Assembly: GCA_021613535.1 (NCBI GenBank)
Contig: CP075493.1
Coordinates: forward strand, 6,262,001 to 6,326,000
Source of the DNA: Adineta vaga
Lineage: Eukaryota > Rotifera
DNA length: 64,000 nucleotides
Direction: 5' to 3'
Shown here: one piece after another, positions 10,628-25,335 of the stretch
Layout: each line of letters begins with the position of its first letter
Position numbering within the stretch: the stretch's first letter is position 1
The notes under the pieces: model-generated
The model's database searches: none
Told to the model about the DNA's origin: nothing
Seen by the model: only the letters and a program-made list of their open reading frames with translations
Made by a program: the position numbers and the translations under genes

Positions 10628-11990
10628 TTGAAATATGAACATTCTCTCTCATTTTCTCTCGTATTATACTTGAAAAATTCTATCTCGATCAGAAAATTAA
10701 AGATAAATATTTTCCTAAGTTCCTCGGAGCTTTCAGATCTTATCAAAAGATTGTACATATGCTTTAGTTAATTCAATATATTATACTAGGGAATTTGATT
10801 AATTGATAGCAAACATTTGAGTTGATATCTGAGAAGGATAGTAAAAAAAATACGAGACTTAATTTATCAAGTTGATACAATCTGACTTTGTTATGTTGTT
10901 AGATAATTGGCAAGTTCATGACATGAATGAATATCAAATGTTCATCGTTTTGATTCATTTTCATGCTTTCGTTCTTTTGTTATTATTAAACGGAAATCCT
11001 AAGAATAATATACCGTAGTCAACTGAAATGAGTCAGTGAGTCCTTCCCTGTCTTAGATCAATAAATGTTATATTAAGGGAATATATTTGTTCAAAGTAAC
11101 TTCTAGCATTCTTTTTCTCCTCTCAAACTAGAAAGATAAAAATCGACTGTTATTATTTTTCACAGATGAACGCCTATTTCATTTGAAGTTTATCAGATCA
11201 TTTACCTTTTTCTTCATTAATCTTAACCTTGTTAGAAAAAAAAACTTATTTGTCATATTTTCTTTTTTTCTTGTAATACTGTCCCAAAATTTGGTTTTTG
11301 ACAAGAGAAGTCAACACAGTGATGTAGAAAAAAAAGAGAAAGGAGAGAGAGAGAAAGAAAGAACAACAATTAGCTATACAAAAACAAAGAAAGAACATGA
11401 ATGCCATCAATCGAAGATCTTTCAAGATATTTTTTGCGTTTTTAAGCAACAAACAAACACATACATGCAGCATTCCATGTCACTGTTCGTTTAAATGCAG
11501 ACGGAGACGACTAAGAAGAAGAAAAAGAAAGAACCAGAGAGAGAGAGAGAGAGAAAACCGCGCATACACACACACACACACAAACAGAGATACACATACA
11601 CAACAATAGACAAGAGAGAAGAAAAAGATGAATTCATCACAGTTGAGAGACGGGGAATCGAATGTCGCGGGCACGTATGAGAAAATTTATATGTCTAAAC
11701 ATTGACGAAATATTCTGTAGAAAAATATACATATAAAGAAATACTTTGATTCAAACAGCGGGTGATGATGTATTAGACATCTGATTTGATTTTTAATTGT
11801 ATGTAAGAAATTTTCGTTTGGGTCAACGTCGGCGCATAAACGCGACAATGGTGCGTCCACACTGTGGAATGTGTCGTGAAGACAGATAGAGAGAGAAAGA
11901 GAAAGAAAGAAAGAGACAAAAAAAATGTTTCCACAAGTTGAAAAATGAATAAAGAATAAAACGACAACCGGGTAGGCGATTGATTGAAAG
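10628..11990. other. Intergenic region with purine-rich and CA repeats
   Basis: No gene recognised. 11330-11360 and 11500-11555 are AG-rich. (GA)n at about 11536-11554 is followed by a (CA)n tract to about 11583. AG-rich repeats also occur near 11888-11915. The short open frames here are low-complexity and overlap on both strands, as expected of simple repeats. Confidence 0.55.
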
Positions 11991-13385
11991 TTAACTTTTA
12001 GTGTCTTCACTACGTATTAATCGCCGGTACATTTGTGAATTGATAAAACGTGGATAGGAATCTCGATGCATTAATGTATAGATCTGCAATTGGGCTTCAT
12101 CGAATGTATGTGGAGATGGTTCGACCATATTTCGATTAATTACTTCGCGCACACGACTATCTAAACTTACCTGAAAAACAAAAATAAAAAAATCATCAAA
12201 TGCAATTAAAACGTTTCTAAATATGTCTTCTTTTTTTACCTCTTTCGGAGATAATATAGATATATAATCTTCATAGATTAATCTGGCTTTTTCTTCTATT
12301 ATATCCGGATTTTGTTCATTTTTTAATGATTCACAAGACATCCAAAATAAAAAATTTTCTTCACTATATTCCGATCTTAAGAACTCGCGAAAGTAATGTC
12401 GACCCGCTAGAATAATAAGTCACAGTAGAATATAAAAATTAGATTCGTTTATTTCGAATACATACCGGGACTCATCATTAATTTATCGAATGATTCTGAC
12501 CAACTTCTCAGTTCGTCGATAGATGGTCTAAAATCAATTGATAGAAATAAATCAATGATTATTATGTAGAAGAGGAAAGAACAATAAACTTACGGTTCGC
12601 CTATATCAATAGGTTCAACAGGCTGACGGCCTTCGTCGGTGCGCACAGTTAAACTAGAATAGAACAAAAGGCAATAAATCAATATATATATATTTAATGA
12701 TTGATGATTAAATAAAGAATAAAAGTAAGGGAAAAGAGAGAGAGGAAAAAACAATTGAGAAGACTTTTCTATTTGTTAGTTACTTTTTTGGTCCTGCTAG
12801 TATGCGACGAACGTTTTCCGGAAAAACAAAGACAAGATGTTCAAGAACACTTTTTCCGATTCCACGTGTTGATTGATGATCATCAAATGAAGTTGATTTA
12901 TGTTTTATCGAAAGATTTCTTGTTGATGTTGCGCCTGCTCCTCCAACAGCTTCACTAGCTGATTTAATTGAATGTTTATTTGCTATTAACATAGATGATG
13001 CAGATGAAGGCAAATAAGATTTTTCATGAGCAATGTTCATTTCATATGATGTTGACATAGATGTCTTACGTTGTGAATGATTATTCAATGTACGTAAAGG
13101 ATTATTAGAATCATTTGTTAAAGCAGATGTTGAAAGTGATGAGGCAATATTATTCGTTGTATTTATTATCGTAGTGGATTTCTGCGTTTGTGTTTGATGA
13201 AAATGAGAATTACGTGATTTAATCGATGTATCTGTATCACATGTGACAGATATGGCACTTAAAGTAGCAGAGTTTGAACGTTGTGGTCGAGGTTTTTGTG
13301 AACTACTATTTTCTTTTCGAGAATTATTATTATTCCCGCCACCGAGTTTGGCACGAGCCACGTGTTCAGGTACGACTTGTGTCAT
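11991..13385 (-). CDS. RGS-RZ gene, alternative isoform with long Ser/Asn-rich N-terminus
   Basis: The exon 13385-12784 lies inside the large first intron and encodes about 200 residues ending FPENVRRILAGPK. It ends in phase 2 at a GTAACT donor and splices in frame to the same 12653-12594 exon, giving K-N-LTVRTDEG and then the shared RGS box; 356 aa in total. It cannot follow the cysteine-string exon in frame, so it is best read as an alternative first coding exon lacking the palmitoylation string. Vertebrate RGS20 also makes N-terminal variants, so this layout has precedent. The N-terminus is low-complexity with no known domain. Upstream in-frame stops precede the ATG. A 53-codon upstream frame (13543-13382) overlaps this ATG. 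Confidence 0.7.
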
Positions 13386-15171
13386 ATCTGATGGAGTTGA
13401 AGGCTACTACTAGTCGTTGTTGTTGTTATTTCAAACGATTCCGGCTGCCAATTATGTGGCCACGAGACCAGACTTGAAAAGTCATGTTGATGCGAAAGAA
13501 ATGATGCTGATGCTGATGACGACGGATGACGCTCGGATTCCATGATCCATCGTTGCCGTTGACAAGAAAAAAGTTATTATTAATTCTTCTCTTTCTTCTT
13601 CTATTTATGTGTGTGTGTGTGTGTGTGTGTGTGTGAGCGCGCGCGCTTTCAACAATGTTGAGATGATGACGATCGTAACAGTCAAAGTTTTTTCACTATC
13701 ATCATTCTCACAGCTAGCGGCAGAAACAACACAAGAAAAGAGTAACATGTTCTTTTTCTCTCAATACTTATTTTTTTTCTGAATATCTCGCTGCCAACGA
13801 GAACATCACATCAAAGGCAACCCCGACGGCGAACGGGAAAGACATAGACCTACTCGGTTTTTTTCTGTTCGCATACTCGGCCGTTTGCAATTCTTCTTGT
13901 TCACGAATATGATTTAGCTAATAACATGTCTGGAATAGAAAAGAAAATTGACGACAAGACACGGACGCGCAACGTCGACGTTGAACACTTTTCCTTTCTC
14001 TTCTTTTCTTTATTTTTGTCACTAACGATGCAAGTCGAAAGAAAAACTAAGTAAAAAAAGAAGAATAAGAAGAACCAACAGCAGTAATAGCAGAAAAAAG
14101 AGGGATAGTTATATCTCTAATCGGATTAACAGTAAGAAGAGAAAGAAGAAGAATAAAAAGAAAATGAAACGTTTCGTTTTCGCTCGTCAAAGTGATAGCT
14201 ATATTAGAGAAGAAAAAGAAATCTCGGTATTAATAGAGAGCGTAATAAATAACAGCATCATTATCGAATTATTGAATACAATGGTAGACTATTTTTCATA
14301 TTATTTCCCAATAGAAATCACAAATAGAGTTTATATTCGATGAATAAATGAAGTACAACTCTAGTTGACTTACAAAATAGACAAATAAAAATCAATTAAT
14401 AAAAATAATAATAAAAGTAAACGAACGATTAGATCATCTTTCCGAAACGGAAATGATATTTAACGAGCGTGGGTCTCCTTATAATTGCTATTTCTTCGAA
14501 AATAATGCCACATCGCCATCAAAGATAAACTAGTTCGAGAAGTCTAGGATAAGAATAAGAACGAGAAAACATACTTTTGGCGACGTCGTATGGAACCGAA
14601 TGGCTTAAGTTTGAAAATTTTAATCATGTTCGTTTTCATATGCACATGTGCGCTATCAAAATGCGCAAATTCACCATGAAAAATAAAGAGGAGTAGGGGA
14701 CCAGAGTTTTGTATGGATAAATATGTGATGCTGCTGTCTGTCAATATGTGATGATGAGGAAACCCACGTCTAAAGCGAGATAGATACAGAAGACAACAAA
14801 AAAACATCGGCGATTATGTACAGATTTCGAAAGCGATTCATTATAAAATAAAACGATTTAAGAGAAGTGATTCAAATTTTTTGCGCAATTCACCTAATCT
14901 ATAAAGAAGTAATGTGCATGATCGACAAGAGAGAATGGTAAGAATAGAAATCGAAGGAAATCAACATCTTCTATACATACCACGAACAGGAACAACAGCA
15001 ACACCAACAAAAACAACAGGCTTTTGAGGCTTGATCACTATGAGATGGAGAAGAATTTAATGGTTCTTGTTGTTGATTTGAAGGTATATTTGAAGGTGTT
15101 GGTTGTTGGCGGCGTGATCGGTTACTTTCGAAAATTGATGAGTTTTCTTGATTCGATTGGCGTGTGCTCAT
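11991..15171 (-). CDS. RGS-RZ family regulator of G-protein signalling (RGS17/19/20 type), cysteine-string isoform
   Basis: GTPase-activating protein for Galpha (RZ members prefer Galpha-z/i), membrane-anchored by palmitoylation of the cysteine string. Exons on the minus strand: 15171-14981 (cysteine-string exon), 12653-12594, 12527-12466, 12406-12240, 12170-11991. The first exon ends CCFCWCCCCSCS; its phase-2 TG joins the T of the next exon to give C-LTVRTDEG, the same junction as vertebrate RGS17 CSC-LTVRNEE. The RGS box follows, with SFDKLMMSPAGRHYFREFL, SEYSEENFLFWMSCE, EEKARLIYEDYISILSPKE and LMHRDSYPRF. About 219 aa, the normal size for this family. The first intron is 2.3 kb, the largest in the window. 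GTCTAG just before the ATG suggests further 5' UTR exons or trans-splicing. Confidence 0.9.
13601..13646. repeat. (GT)n / (GC)n microsatellite
   Basis: A GT run from about 13609 to 13635, followed directly by a short GC alternation. Inside the large RGS intron. Confidence 0.9.
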
Positions 15172-15465
15172 AATCTAGACGAGAGAAAATGACGTAGAAG
15201 TTGTTTTCTCTTCTTAGAAGTTACACGCTTTCTTTTGATTTCTTATTTCTTACTTTATGGAAACAATTCTTTTGCACTTCTTCGACTTGACCGACAAAAG
15301 CCTCTATAAGCCGGAAAAGGATGTCGGCAGCTGAAAAAATCAGCACCGAATAAGGCGGTGAAGATGAATAAGAATCGCAGCGACAATGTTGTGCTGCAAA
15401 TATTGATAATGAAGTAATTGATAATAAGCTGGATACTTTTATATTCGTTCTAAAAAAAAATAGAA

Positions 15466-15467
15466 TG

Positions 15468-15507
<40 letters not shown>
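15466..15507. repeat. (AAT)n microsatellite
   Basis: About 14 tandem ATA/AAT units; no coding role apparent. Confidence 0.9.
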
Positions 15508-15510
<3 letters not shown>

Positions 15511-16480
15511 CGAAACGATATATTCTTTCAGATAAAAATAATGTATAAACATCTACTTTCAATCATAAAAGAACAAACAAGATGGAAATAATAACTCCAC
15601 ATATATATATTATAATCTTTTCTTGTTTAGTATCTTAGATAAGAAGAGTGATCAACGGCATTATTCTAGATCTCATATTCTCTCGTTGTCTCTTCTTTTC
15701 TTTTCTTTTCTCTTCTTCATCTATTTTAATATGAGAAAAGAGAATCTATACAAGATTTTTCTTTCTCTAAAATAGATATAGATATGTATTCATATATATA
15801 TATCTATATCTATGTTTTAAAAAACAGACGTTAAAAGAAACATTTAAATGTGATCAAACGACTTGCTAGTTAATATCACTATTAGATTATTTTACTCAGT
15901 TTTTTTTCTTTCTTTTTTTCTAATCATACATACATATATATTCGAATCGCGTCATCTGGACGTATACACACACACGCACACACACGTTTGTAGGATATGC
16001 AGTGTAAATTTACTTTAATATTAGAGAAAAACATGGTGTGATATTTCACATACGTTAATAGTTAAAACGAAATTGTTTTTTCTTTTTTTAATAGAAAAGA
16101 AAGGTTTTTTTCTTTCTCTTTGTCTAACTACTTCAGGTATGTAGAATATAAAATTAAAATTAATCGATCATTATACCTAATTTTTGGATATTTCAATATT
16201 TGAGATGTCTCTTTGTAAACGACGAACATAATACGACGATCGCCTTCGTTGATTGTTAGCGTTCATTGAGATGTCTAAAAGAGAAAAAGTGGATAGCTTT
16301 TAAGATTACTTTTTCAAGTATAGTGCAAATATGAATGGTTCATGTTAAATAACTAACTATAGATGATATATTATTTTCTTCGAAACTTACCATGTAGAGT
16401 GCAAAGAATACAAAGAAATGAACAATGGCACAAATGAATTATAAACTTGAATGATTGAAAATAGTATTGTGTAAGTGCCG

Positions 16481-16503
16481 ATATATATATATATATATAT
16501 ATA
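16481..16503. repeat. (TA)n microsatellite
   Basis: Alternating AT for about 23 nt. Confidence 0.9.
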
Positions 16504-17621
16504 GAATCAAGAGAATAGTCGACAGATACTGATGATCATCTAGAAGAGAAACAAAAACAAAGAATTTCATATGAATGCATGTTCAATCAGCTTTACCATC
16601 TCGTGTTAGAATTCTCTTTAGATTCATGTTACCTATCTGTCTGTAAAGGACTAGTTAGGAAGCAAACTTTGCACCATCGTCCTCATTCTTTATTGCTCTA
16701 GTACGACTAATAATCGTGAACAGAACAAACAGACACACACACACACACATCGACATTAACAAGAGAATAGGAAGTTGAAGAAAGAAGAGAAAAGAAGAAA
16801 ATATTGGCGAAGATGATGATGATGATGCGCTTCTCCTATCAACTCGTTGCATCTGAAAATCCCAACAGTCAGTTAGCAATTATCCCAAATAGTAAAGAAA
16901 AATATAGACAAAAATGAGTGGCGCATAGGTCCGCTCATCAATCAGAAGGCGTGACAATGATCATTATCATTATCGTTAAGCAAATGGATAAATAATATAG
17001 ATAGAATATTAAAAAATGCTTTTTATATATATATCAATAATATCTAATCGAGGAAGAACTTATCGGTTATTATTTTAACTTCCGTGACTTGATCAATCTA
17101 GTAATTCGTTGTCGAATAGTAGCAGCAAAGGAAAAAGATTAATTTGGTTTTCTTCTTTTTCTTCTTCTTTTTCTTTTCTCTATGGATATAAGAATTGTAT
17201 GTGTGTGTGTTTCAATGAAGTAACACATACATATTCTATTAGACAGTTAGAGCTTCGTTCGTTTGGCATTGGTGACATTTGCCAGTTATTCCTAGTGGTA
17301 ATCCTGCTGATTGAACCAATTGATCTATTTCTTTTTAGATATAGTCTAATTGATCAATAGATGGACCTCTTACTGATATAATTCTCTTGTTTATTGGTAC
17401 TACCTTCAAAAACACCCAATGACAAACTTGTTCTACCGTACTTACTGAAACAATAATGTTCATTCTTTTCCTTTTTCTTTCTTTTTTTCTCTCTCATTAA
17501 ACAAATGGGTAGGCAAGCGAATATTGTAGAGAGGGGGAAAAATGAGAGAAAGGACCGTCAAGTAATTAGCAGAGAGAAGAGACTTCGTTTCTTTGTTGTT
17601 TTCTCTTTATTCGCTCTTGCT

Positions 17622-17650
17622 TTCTTCTTCTTCTTCTTCTTCTTCTTCTT
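17622..17650. repeat. (TTC)n microsatellite
   Basis: About nine TTC units followed by a T-run. Confidence 0.9.
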
Positions 17651-18520
17651 TTTTGCTTTCCCCCAGTATTTCAATCAGACAAAATAGTTAAAATAAAGAG
17701 CGTGATTTCACCTGATAAAGTACAAAAGGAAGAGAAGAGAAAGAAAACTATCTAGTCGATGGCGAAGACGACGATTTAGCTGAGAAAAGAAGATGTTGAC
17801 TGCAATCTCTCAAAATGTAAAGGAAAAAAAGCAGAAGAACCGGAAGATGCTATATATATACATATATATCGAGTTAGACAACGTAGACTTCAACTCGAAC
17901 ATGATCATCTCAAATTTCTTGAGATATTAAATTTAACATGCAATCTAAAAACAATGATAATGACAACATCAAATTGAATATGTCGATGAATATGACAAGG
18001 AATATAAGAAAAGAATATTTTTTAACTAGTTGTCATTGATGATAAACTTACTTCAATTCTTTCCCACACTTCGTTTTATTCCTAAGTCAATAATTCTAGA
18101 AAAATACACATACTCCCACATGGCATTGATGATGCGCGAGATGGCAGCGTAGTCCGATCGATGATGCTCGGATAAAGTAGTAGTAAAAGTAGGAAGAAAA
18201 AAAAGAAAGAGAGAAGAGAAAAACAGAATATGCCAGTTCTACCATCAATCTTCAGTAATTTTTCTTTATCAGTCTCTGGTTGTTGTTGTTGTTTATGATT
18301 TTATGTAAGCGTTTCGTTCTTCTTCTTCTGACTATGTGTATGTTATGAAGGGAGAGGTGGAGGTCTCCCTCGTCTGTGCATCTTACCATCCATCGATCTA
18401 TCGACGCCGTCATCGCTCTCTCTCTCTCTTTTCCTCTCTGTCTTATTCCTCTTCTTTTTCTGTATTGTTGCATACAATGAAAATTGACACAAGAAATTAG
18501 AAATGACGAAGGAACAATGA

Positions 18521-18637
18521 AGACGACGACGACGACGAAGAAGAAGAATCAGCAGCAGCAGCAGTAGCAGCAGTAGCAGTAGTAACAGCAGCAGTAGCAG
18601 CAGTAGCAGTAGTAACAGCAGTAGTAGAAGAAGACGA
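18521..18637. repeat. Compound trinucleotide repeat (GAC, GAA, AGC/AGT)
   Basis: GAC units, then GAA, then an AGC/AGT mixture. The AGC/AGT/AAC part contains an internal duplication of about 30 nt (roughly 18553-18585 and 18586-18618). On the minus strand it reads as poly-Ser or Ala/Thr, but no flanking coding exon supports translation. Confidence 0.85.
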
Positions 18638-19202
18638 CACTACTTCTCCTTTACCCATATTTTTCCGCGTCGTCTCTCTTCCTCTTTTTCTCAAGCTTTG
18701 AGTGTGTGTATATGCAGGAAAATGCATCGCCATACTTTACGAGTCGAACGAAGCTCGATTCGAATATACACAAAAAAAAACAGAAGAAAAAAAGGAAAGA
18801 AAGACAGAACAGAAGTCGACTGACGTTGCCTTGTCATTTTGAATAAAATGTGAGAAGCAAACGAGGGTCCATAGCTCAATTTGCTTGCGTTCTTTTTCTT
18901 CTTCGATTCTCAGACGTTTAACTAGGAAAAAATAGAAAGAGAGAAACAGGAGAAGAGAAAACCAACATTTGACTATATCAACCACAATACTCTCTCCTTC
19001 GTTTAAAGGTTTAGAACGACAGCAAACTATCAACATTCGATGCCGATGGGAGACAGAATAGGCGCAAGAGATGTTGTAATCTGTTATTAGTTTTCCTTTT
19101 CATTTCCGTTGCAGCACGCATATATAGAAAATGCCAGCTGTGTTCCATCTAACACATACAGACACACACATACACATGCAGACAAAAGAAAAACAAAAAA
19201 TA

Positions 19203-21327
19203 TCATTCATGTTTTGATGAAACAATCGATTGTTCCCATATAAAATCTCTCTTTTGTTTCTGAGTACGAATCGATGTTGTTAATAGTGATCGTGGTGTTA
19301 AAGTCGGCCGACATTCCTCCAAAGCAGATAGAGAAAGTGGTGGAAAACCTAAATAAAAATGAAATATATACAATGAATCGAGATTAGTTGTTTTTTTCTT
19401 TACTCACTTTCTCGATGTACATCAGAAACTGTCGAAACATCAGTTTTTGATTGTGAATCTCTATCTGATAACAATCCACTTGTTTTTGGCAAATTCAGAT
19501 CATTTGTCGAATTTAATGATAGTTTTGCGTGTGCATTGGCATCTTTTAAAAAAGTGATATGATATTTTTTCTCTCCATGCTCAACATGCATCGAACGTGA
19601 TTGATGATGAATTGGTTGATTAACCGATGAATCTTTTTCCTTGTACGAACATCTGGAATCTGACTATGAAAAATAAATCATACAATTGAACTATCTTCTC
19701 AAGAATGTTTACAATATATGTCTCAGGAAAATATTGTCGTAAATGTAGATTTTCATTTAATTGTTTTAATGTTTTATTTGAACTTGCTGATTTAATTAAA
19801 TTCGCCTTTTGTTCATTCAGTTTAGACGAATGAAATAGTAGATGAGCCTAAAATAACTCGCAAGTTTTATTTTAATAAATAAATAATTTATTTTGATAAC
19901 ATTTCTTCAAGCAGAAATTATATTTGTTTTTTCTCAATAATGCATAAGGAATGTGCTGTTTCTTCATGAAATATGAAATCTACCTGTAATGGATATGATG
20001 CTGATGGTGATGTATGATGGGATGAATTCAAATAATAATTGACATCTTTGATATCAGAATCATTTCGTACAAATTGTTCAAGTTCATCGCGATCACATGA
20101 TTTTTGTGCAATTTGACCTCGAATAAATGCTTGATAGGATGCCTAGATATGAATATATATTTCATGCAGAATATATTTTGGTAAAAAATAACTAAATCAA
20201 GGCGTGCATGTTAAGTAAAAGAATAAGCGAACTAGCAAGCATAGTATACTTCAAGATCGAGTCGAGAGAGCGACTGCGTAGTGGTTTGATAATATTCCAT
20301 CGAACGCAGTCGCTGAAAATGTTTATCACGTTGATCATTATTAACTACAAAAAGAATGTTATGATTAAATCACACATACACACATCATATTTCAATATTC
20401 GTTTCTAAAGTTTGACAAAAAACCAAACTTATTAGATCGGAAATAAAATTTGTTCCCTTTTTTTTCTTTTCTTCAGAGAAAATCTATTTCGCACGAATTG
20501 ATTTTGTTTCCTCTAATTAATATAAACAATTTTTCTTTTCATGTTTACTCGCCTCGAGCAAAACGACCTATAATCCATGTCTATTTGGAGTGGAAAACAA
20601 AGTTTTATATTACCTTTTATTCTCATAAATATGCTCATTAATAAAATTGTTCTATCGTGCAAAAAAAACTTTTGTCAGGACATTTTCATCTTTGAATTAA
20701 TTTAAAAAAAAGAAAGTACTGTTATTGTTTCAGGTGATAAAAAGCAGGATATCCGTTCGTAATTATGCATAAGCAATATAGGTTGAGGTTAAATCTATGC
20801 ATTTAAAATGAACAAATATAAAACTATCGTAAGTTTTCAATGATATCGGAAAAAATCAACTTCGATAATATTTGCTGTTTTTAAGTATCAAGCTATTCTA
20901 ATATGAAAAAGGCATAACAAATTATGTCTACGGTGAGAATAGTACAAAAATTTATATCATAGTTGATTTTCGAATCAATTCATTAGTAGATTAAAAAACA
21001 AAATTGATTGCACGAAAACGAAGTTAGTCAATTGTGTTTCGTATCTTACCATTTAATAAATCTTCTAATGTTAAATGTCGTCTTGGTTCGAATGGTTTTG
21101 GATTAACAAAGTCAATCGCTGTTCTCGGATCAAATACTGTCGATAATTTGTCTAATAAATCTTTCTTGTATTCTGGTATAACTTCCTATTGAAAAAAAAG
21201 TCAACATTGACAAAACATTTTTAGTTTTTGTAAAAATAAAGATTGCCTGCTTTTCAAAATCATGGTCATTTGTTGACATGTTGTTTTTGTCAATCAATTC
21301 AATCGAAAAATAATGTCTCCAAGCCAT
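19203..21327 (-). CDS. Unrecognised seven-exon protein
   Basis: Exons: 21327-21247, 21185-21050, 20344-20250, 20142-19984, 19847-19713, 19663-19408, 19348-19203. All phases agree; 335 aa, stop TGA. The first intron (21246-21186) has a GC donor (CAG|GCAATC) and an AG acceptor; no GT alternative keeps frame. The protein is soluble and polar, with no signal peptide or membrane segment. Conserved-looking stretches are DPRTAIDFVNPKPFEPRRHL, HFQRLRSMEYYQTTTQSLSR and the helical ASYQAFIRGQIAQKS. The C-terminal third is Ser-rich and probably disordered. I do not recognise the family. The third exon contains a perfect 11-bp inverted repeat. Intron 2 is 705 nt; the others are about 50-140 nt. Confidence 0.7.
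20269..20314. repeat. Perfect 11-bp inverted repeat inside a coding exon
   Basis: AGCGACTGCGT at 20269-20279 and its exact reverse complement at 20304-20314, with a 24-nt spacer. It is GC-rich in an AT-rich region, so a stable RNA stem is expected. Confidence 0.8.
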
Positions 21328-22032
21328 GATTTCGAATGTTTCGTTGCTATCGCAACTAATTTTCTCATGTCAGCACGAAATATAACGACATCTGTTATTC
21401 GATTCTGAACCAATTCCAATCGAACATATTATATAACAAAGAACACCGGGAAAAGAACAAAAGCCAGTATCTTCCCATTCACATTGTTGTTAATTATTTT
21501 CTATTCTATTGAACACACGGTGAGACATCAGTTTAGAAATTTCATCATTAGTTATGAAATCGATGTGAGAATATTTTAGAAGAGTCGAGTAGTAATACCT
21601 CATTATGAAGAAATTGTCCTGTCTTGTATATTCTCTTTTGTTCTGCTTTTGATAGTTCAATTATAATTGTTGTCAATATTAAATTTCTATTCTAATTGAT
21701 ACGATGTAAGTTGTTTAGGTCTTACATCTGTTTTTTTACGTATTTTCTGTTCAATAACAATGACATATTATTAGAATGTGATGTCGCACTTCTATTCATT
21801 CGATATTCTTTCCTTTCTTTCTTATCTATACATCGATTAGTGAAGTTTACTTTGAACAATAGAAGAGAAAAGTAGAAAAGAAAAGCAAGTTTTCGTCATG
21901 CATGCACACGACTGAAATATACCATGAAGAGAAGAATAAAGCGATGCTGATAAATACCGTTCTCTTTTCTTTGAATGTACATATAGTATATATAAAGAAA
22001 CGTGATTCTTTCAGATTTGAAACAAACATAGA
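21328..22032. other. Divergent promoter region between the unrecognised gene (-) and MCM6 (+)
   Basis: 705 nt with no coding exon. An 8-bp inverted repeat GATGTAAG / CTTACATC lies at 21703-21728. TTTCAG at about 22009-22014, 18 nt upstream of the MCM6 ATG, may be a 5' UTR or trans-splice acceptor. Confidence 0.5.
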
Positions 22033-24923
<2,891 letters not shown>

Positions 24924-25335
24924 ATTCAATTCATAGATAGATATATACATATAGATAGATATTCTCTTATTTTTCTGTACAATTTCAATACATCTATTTT
25001 TTTCTCGATAGAATAAATCAATAAAAAAAATGTTGTGTAGAAAGGTCATGCTTTATCAACTGATCTCTTTCAACAAATTACAGAAATCTACTTACATCGA
25101 TCGATAAAGACATACGCGCGAACTAAATGATCACATCACATACTTTTCTTAAATATATTTCTGCTAGATGTCACTTTCTTTAAAAACCACAATGTATGTA
25201 CGTTACGTTATAGATTGAATAAACCAATCAGAAAGCAATTCTATGTTATTGCTCATACAGGGTGTCATTTCTCGTTGATAGAATTATTTAAATTGATATA
25301 AACACTTGCGCTGAACATTCTTTTAGTTTATTAAC
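24924..25335. other. Intergenic region MCM6 - Ku70
   Basis: 412 nt. It contains MCM6 poly(A) signals and, at about 25320-25326, TTTTAG just upstream of the Ku70 start codon. Confidence 0.5.
25012..25017 (+). promoter_or_regulatory. Poly(A) signal AATAAA of MCM6
   Basis: Hexamer 89 nt after the MCM6 stop; a second overlapping AATAAA follows at 25020. Confidence 0.55.

Larger units (their letters stand above)
15172..19202. other. Gene-poor, microsatellite-rich 4-kb region upstream of the RGS gene
   Basis: No conserved exon recognised. Contents: (AAT)n at 15466-15507; a near-perfect hairpin at 15773-15812; (CA)n at about 15964-15985; (TA)n at about 16481-16503; (TTC)n at about 17622-17650; (GAC/GAA)n then AGC/AGT trinucleotides at about 18521-18637; many AG or TC tracts. 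Open frames are low-complexity. It may hold the distal promoter and non-coding 5' exons of the RGS gene, since the cysteine-string exon starts just after an acceptor-like TAG. Confidence 0.55.

Noticed and set aside
11183-11680. Several overlapping open frames on both strands
   Set aside because: Composed of AG, CA and T repeats read in different frames; no conserved residues or splice structure.
15221-15562. 113-codon minus-strand frame containing poly-Ile
   Set aside because: The Ile run is the (AAT)n microsatellite; the rest shows no protein-like conservation.
18497-18733. Poly-Ser/Ala/Thr open frame on the minus strand
   Set aside because: Direct translation of AGC/AGT and GAC/GAA microsatellites; no flanking exons.
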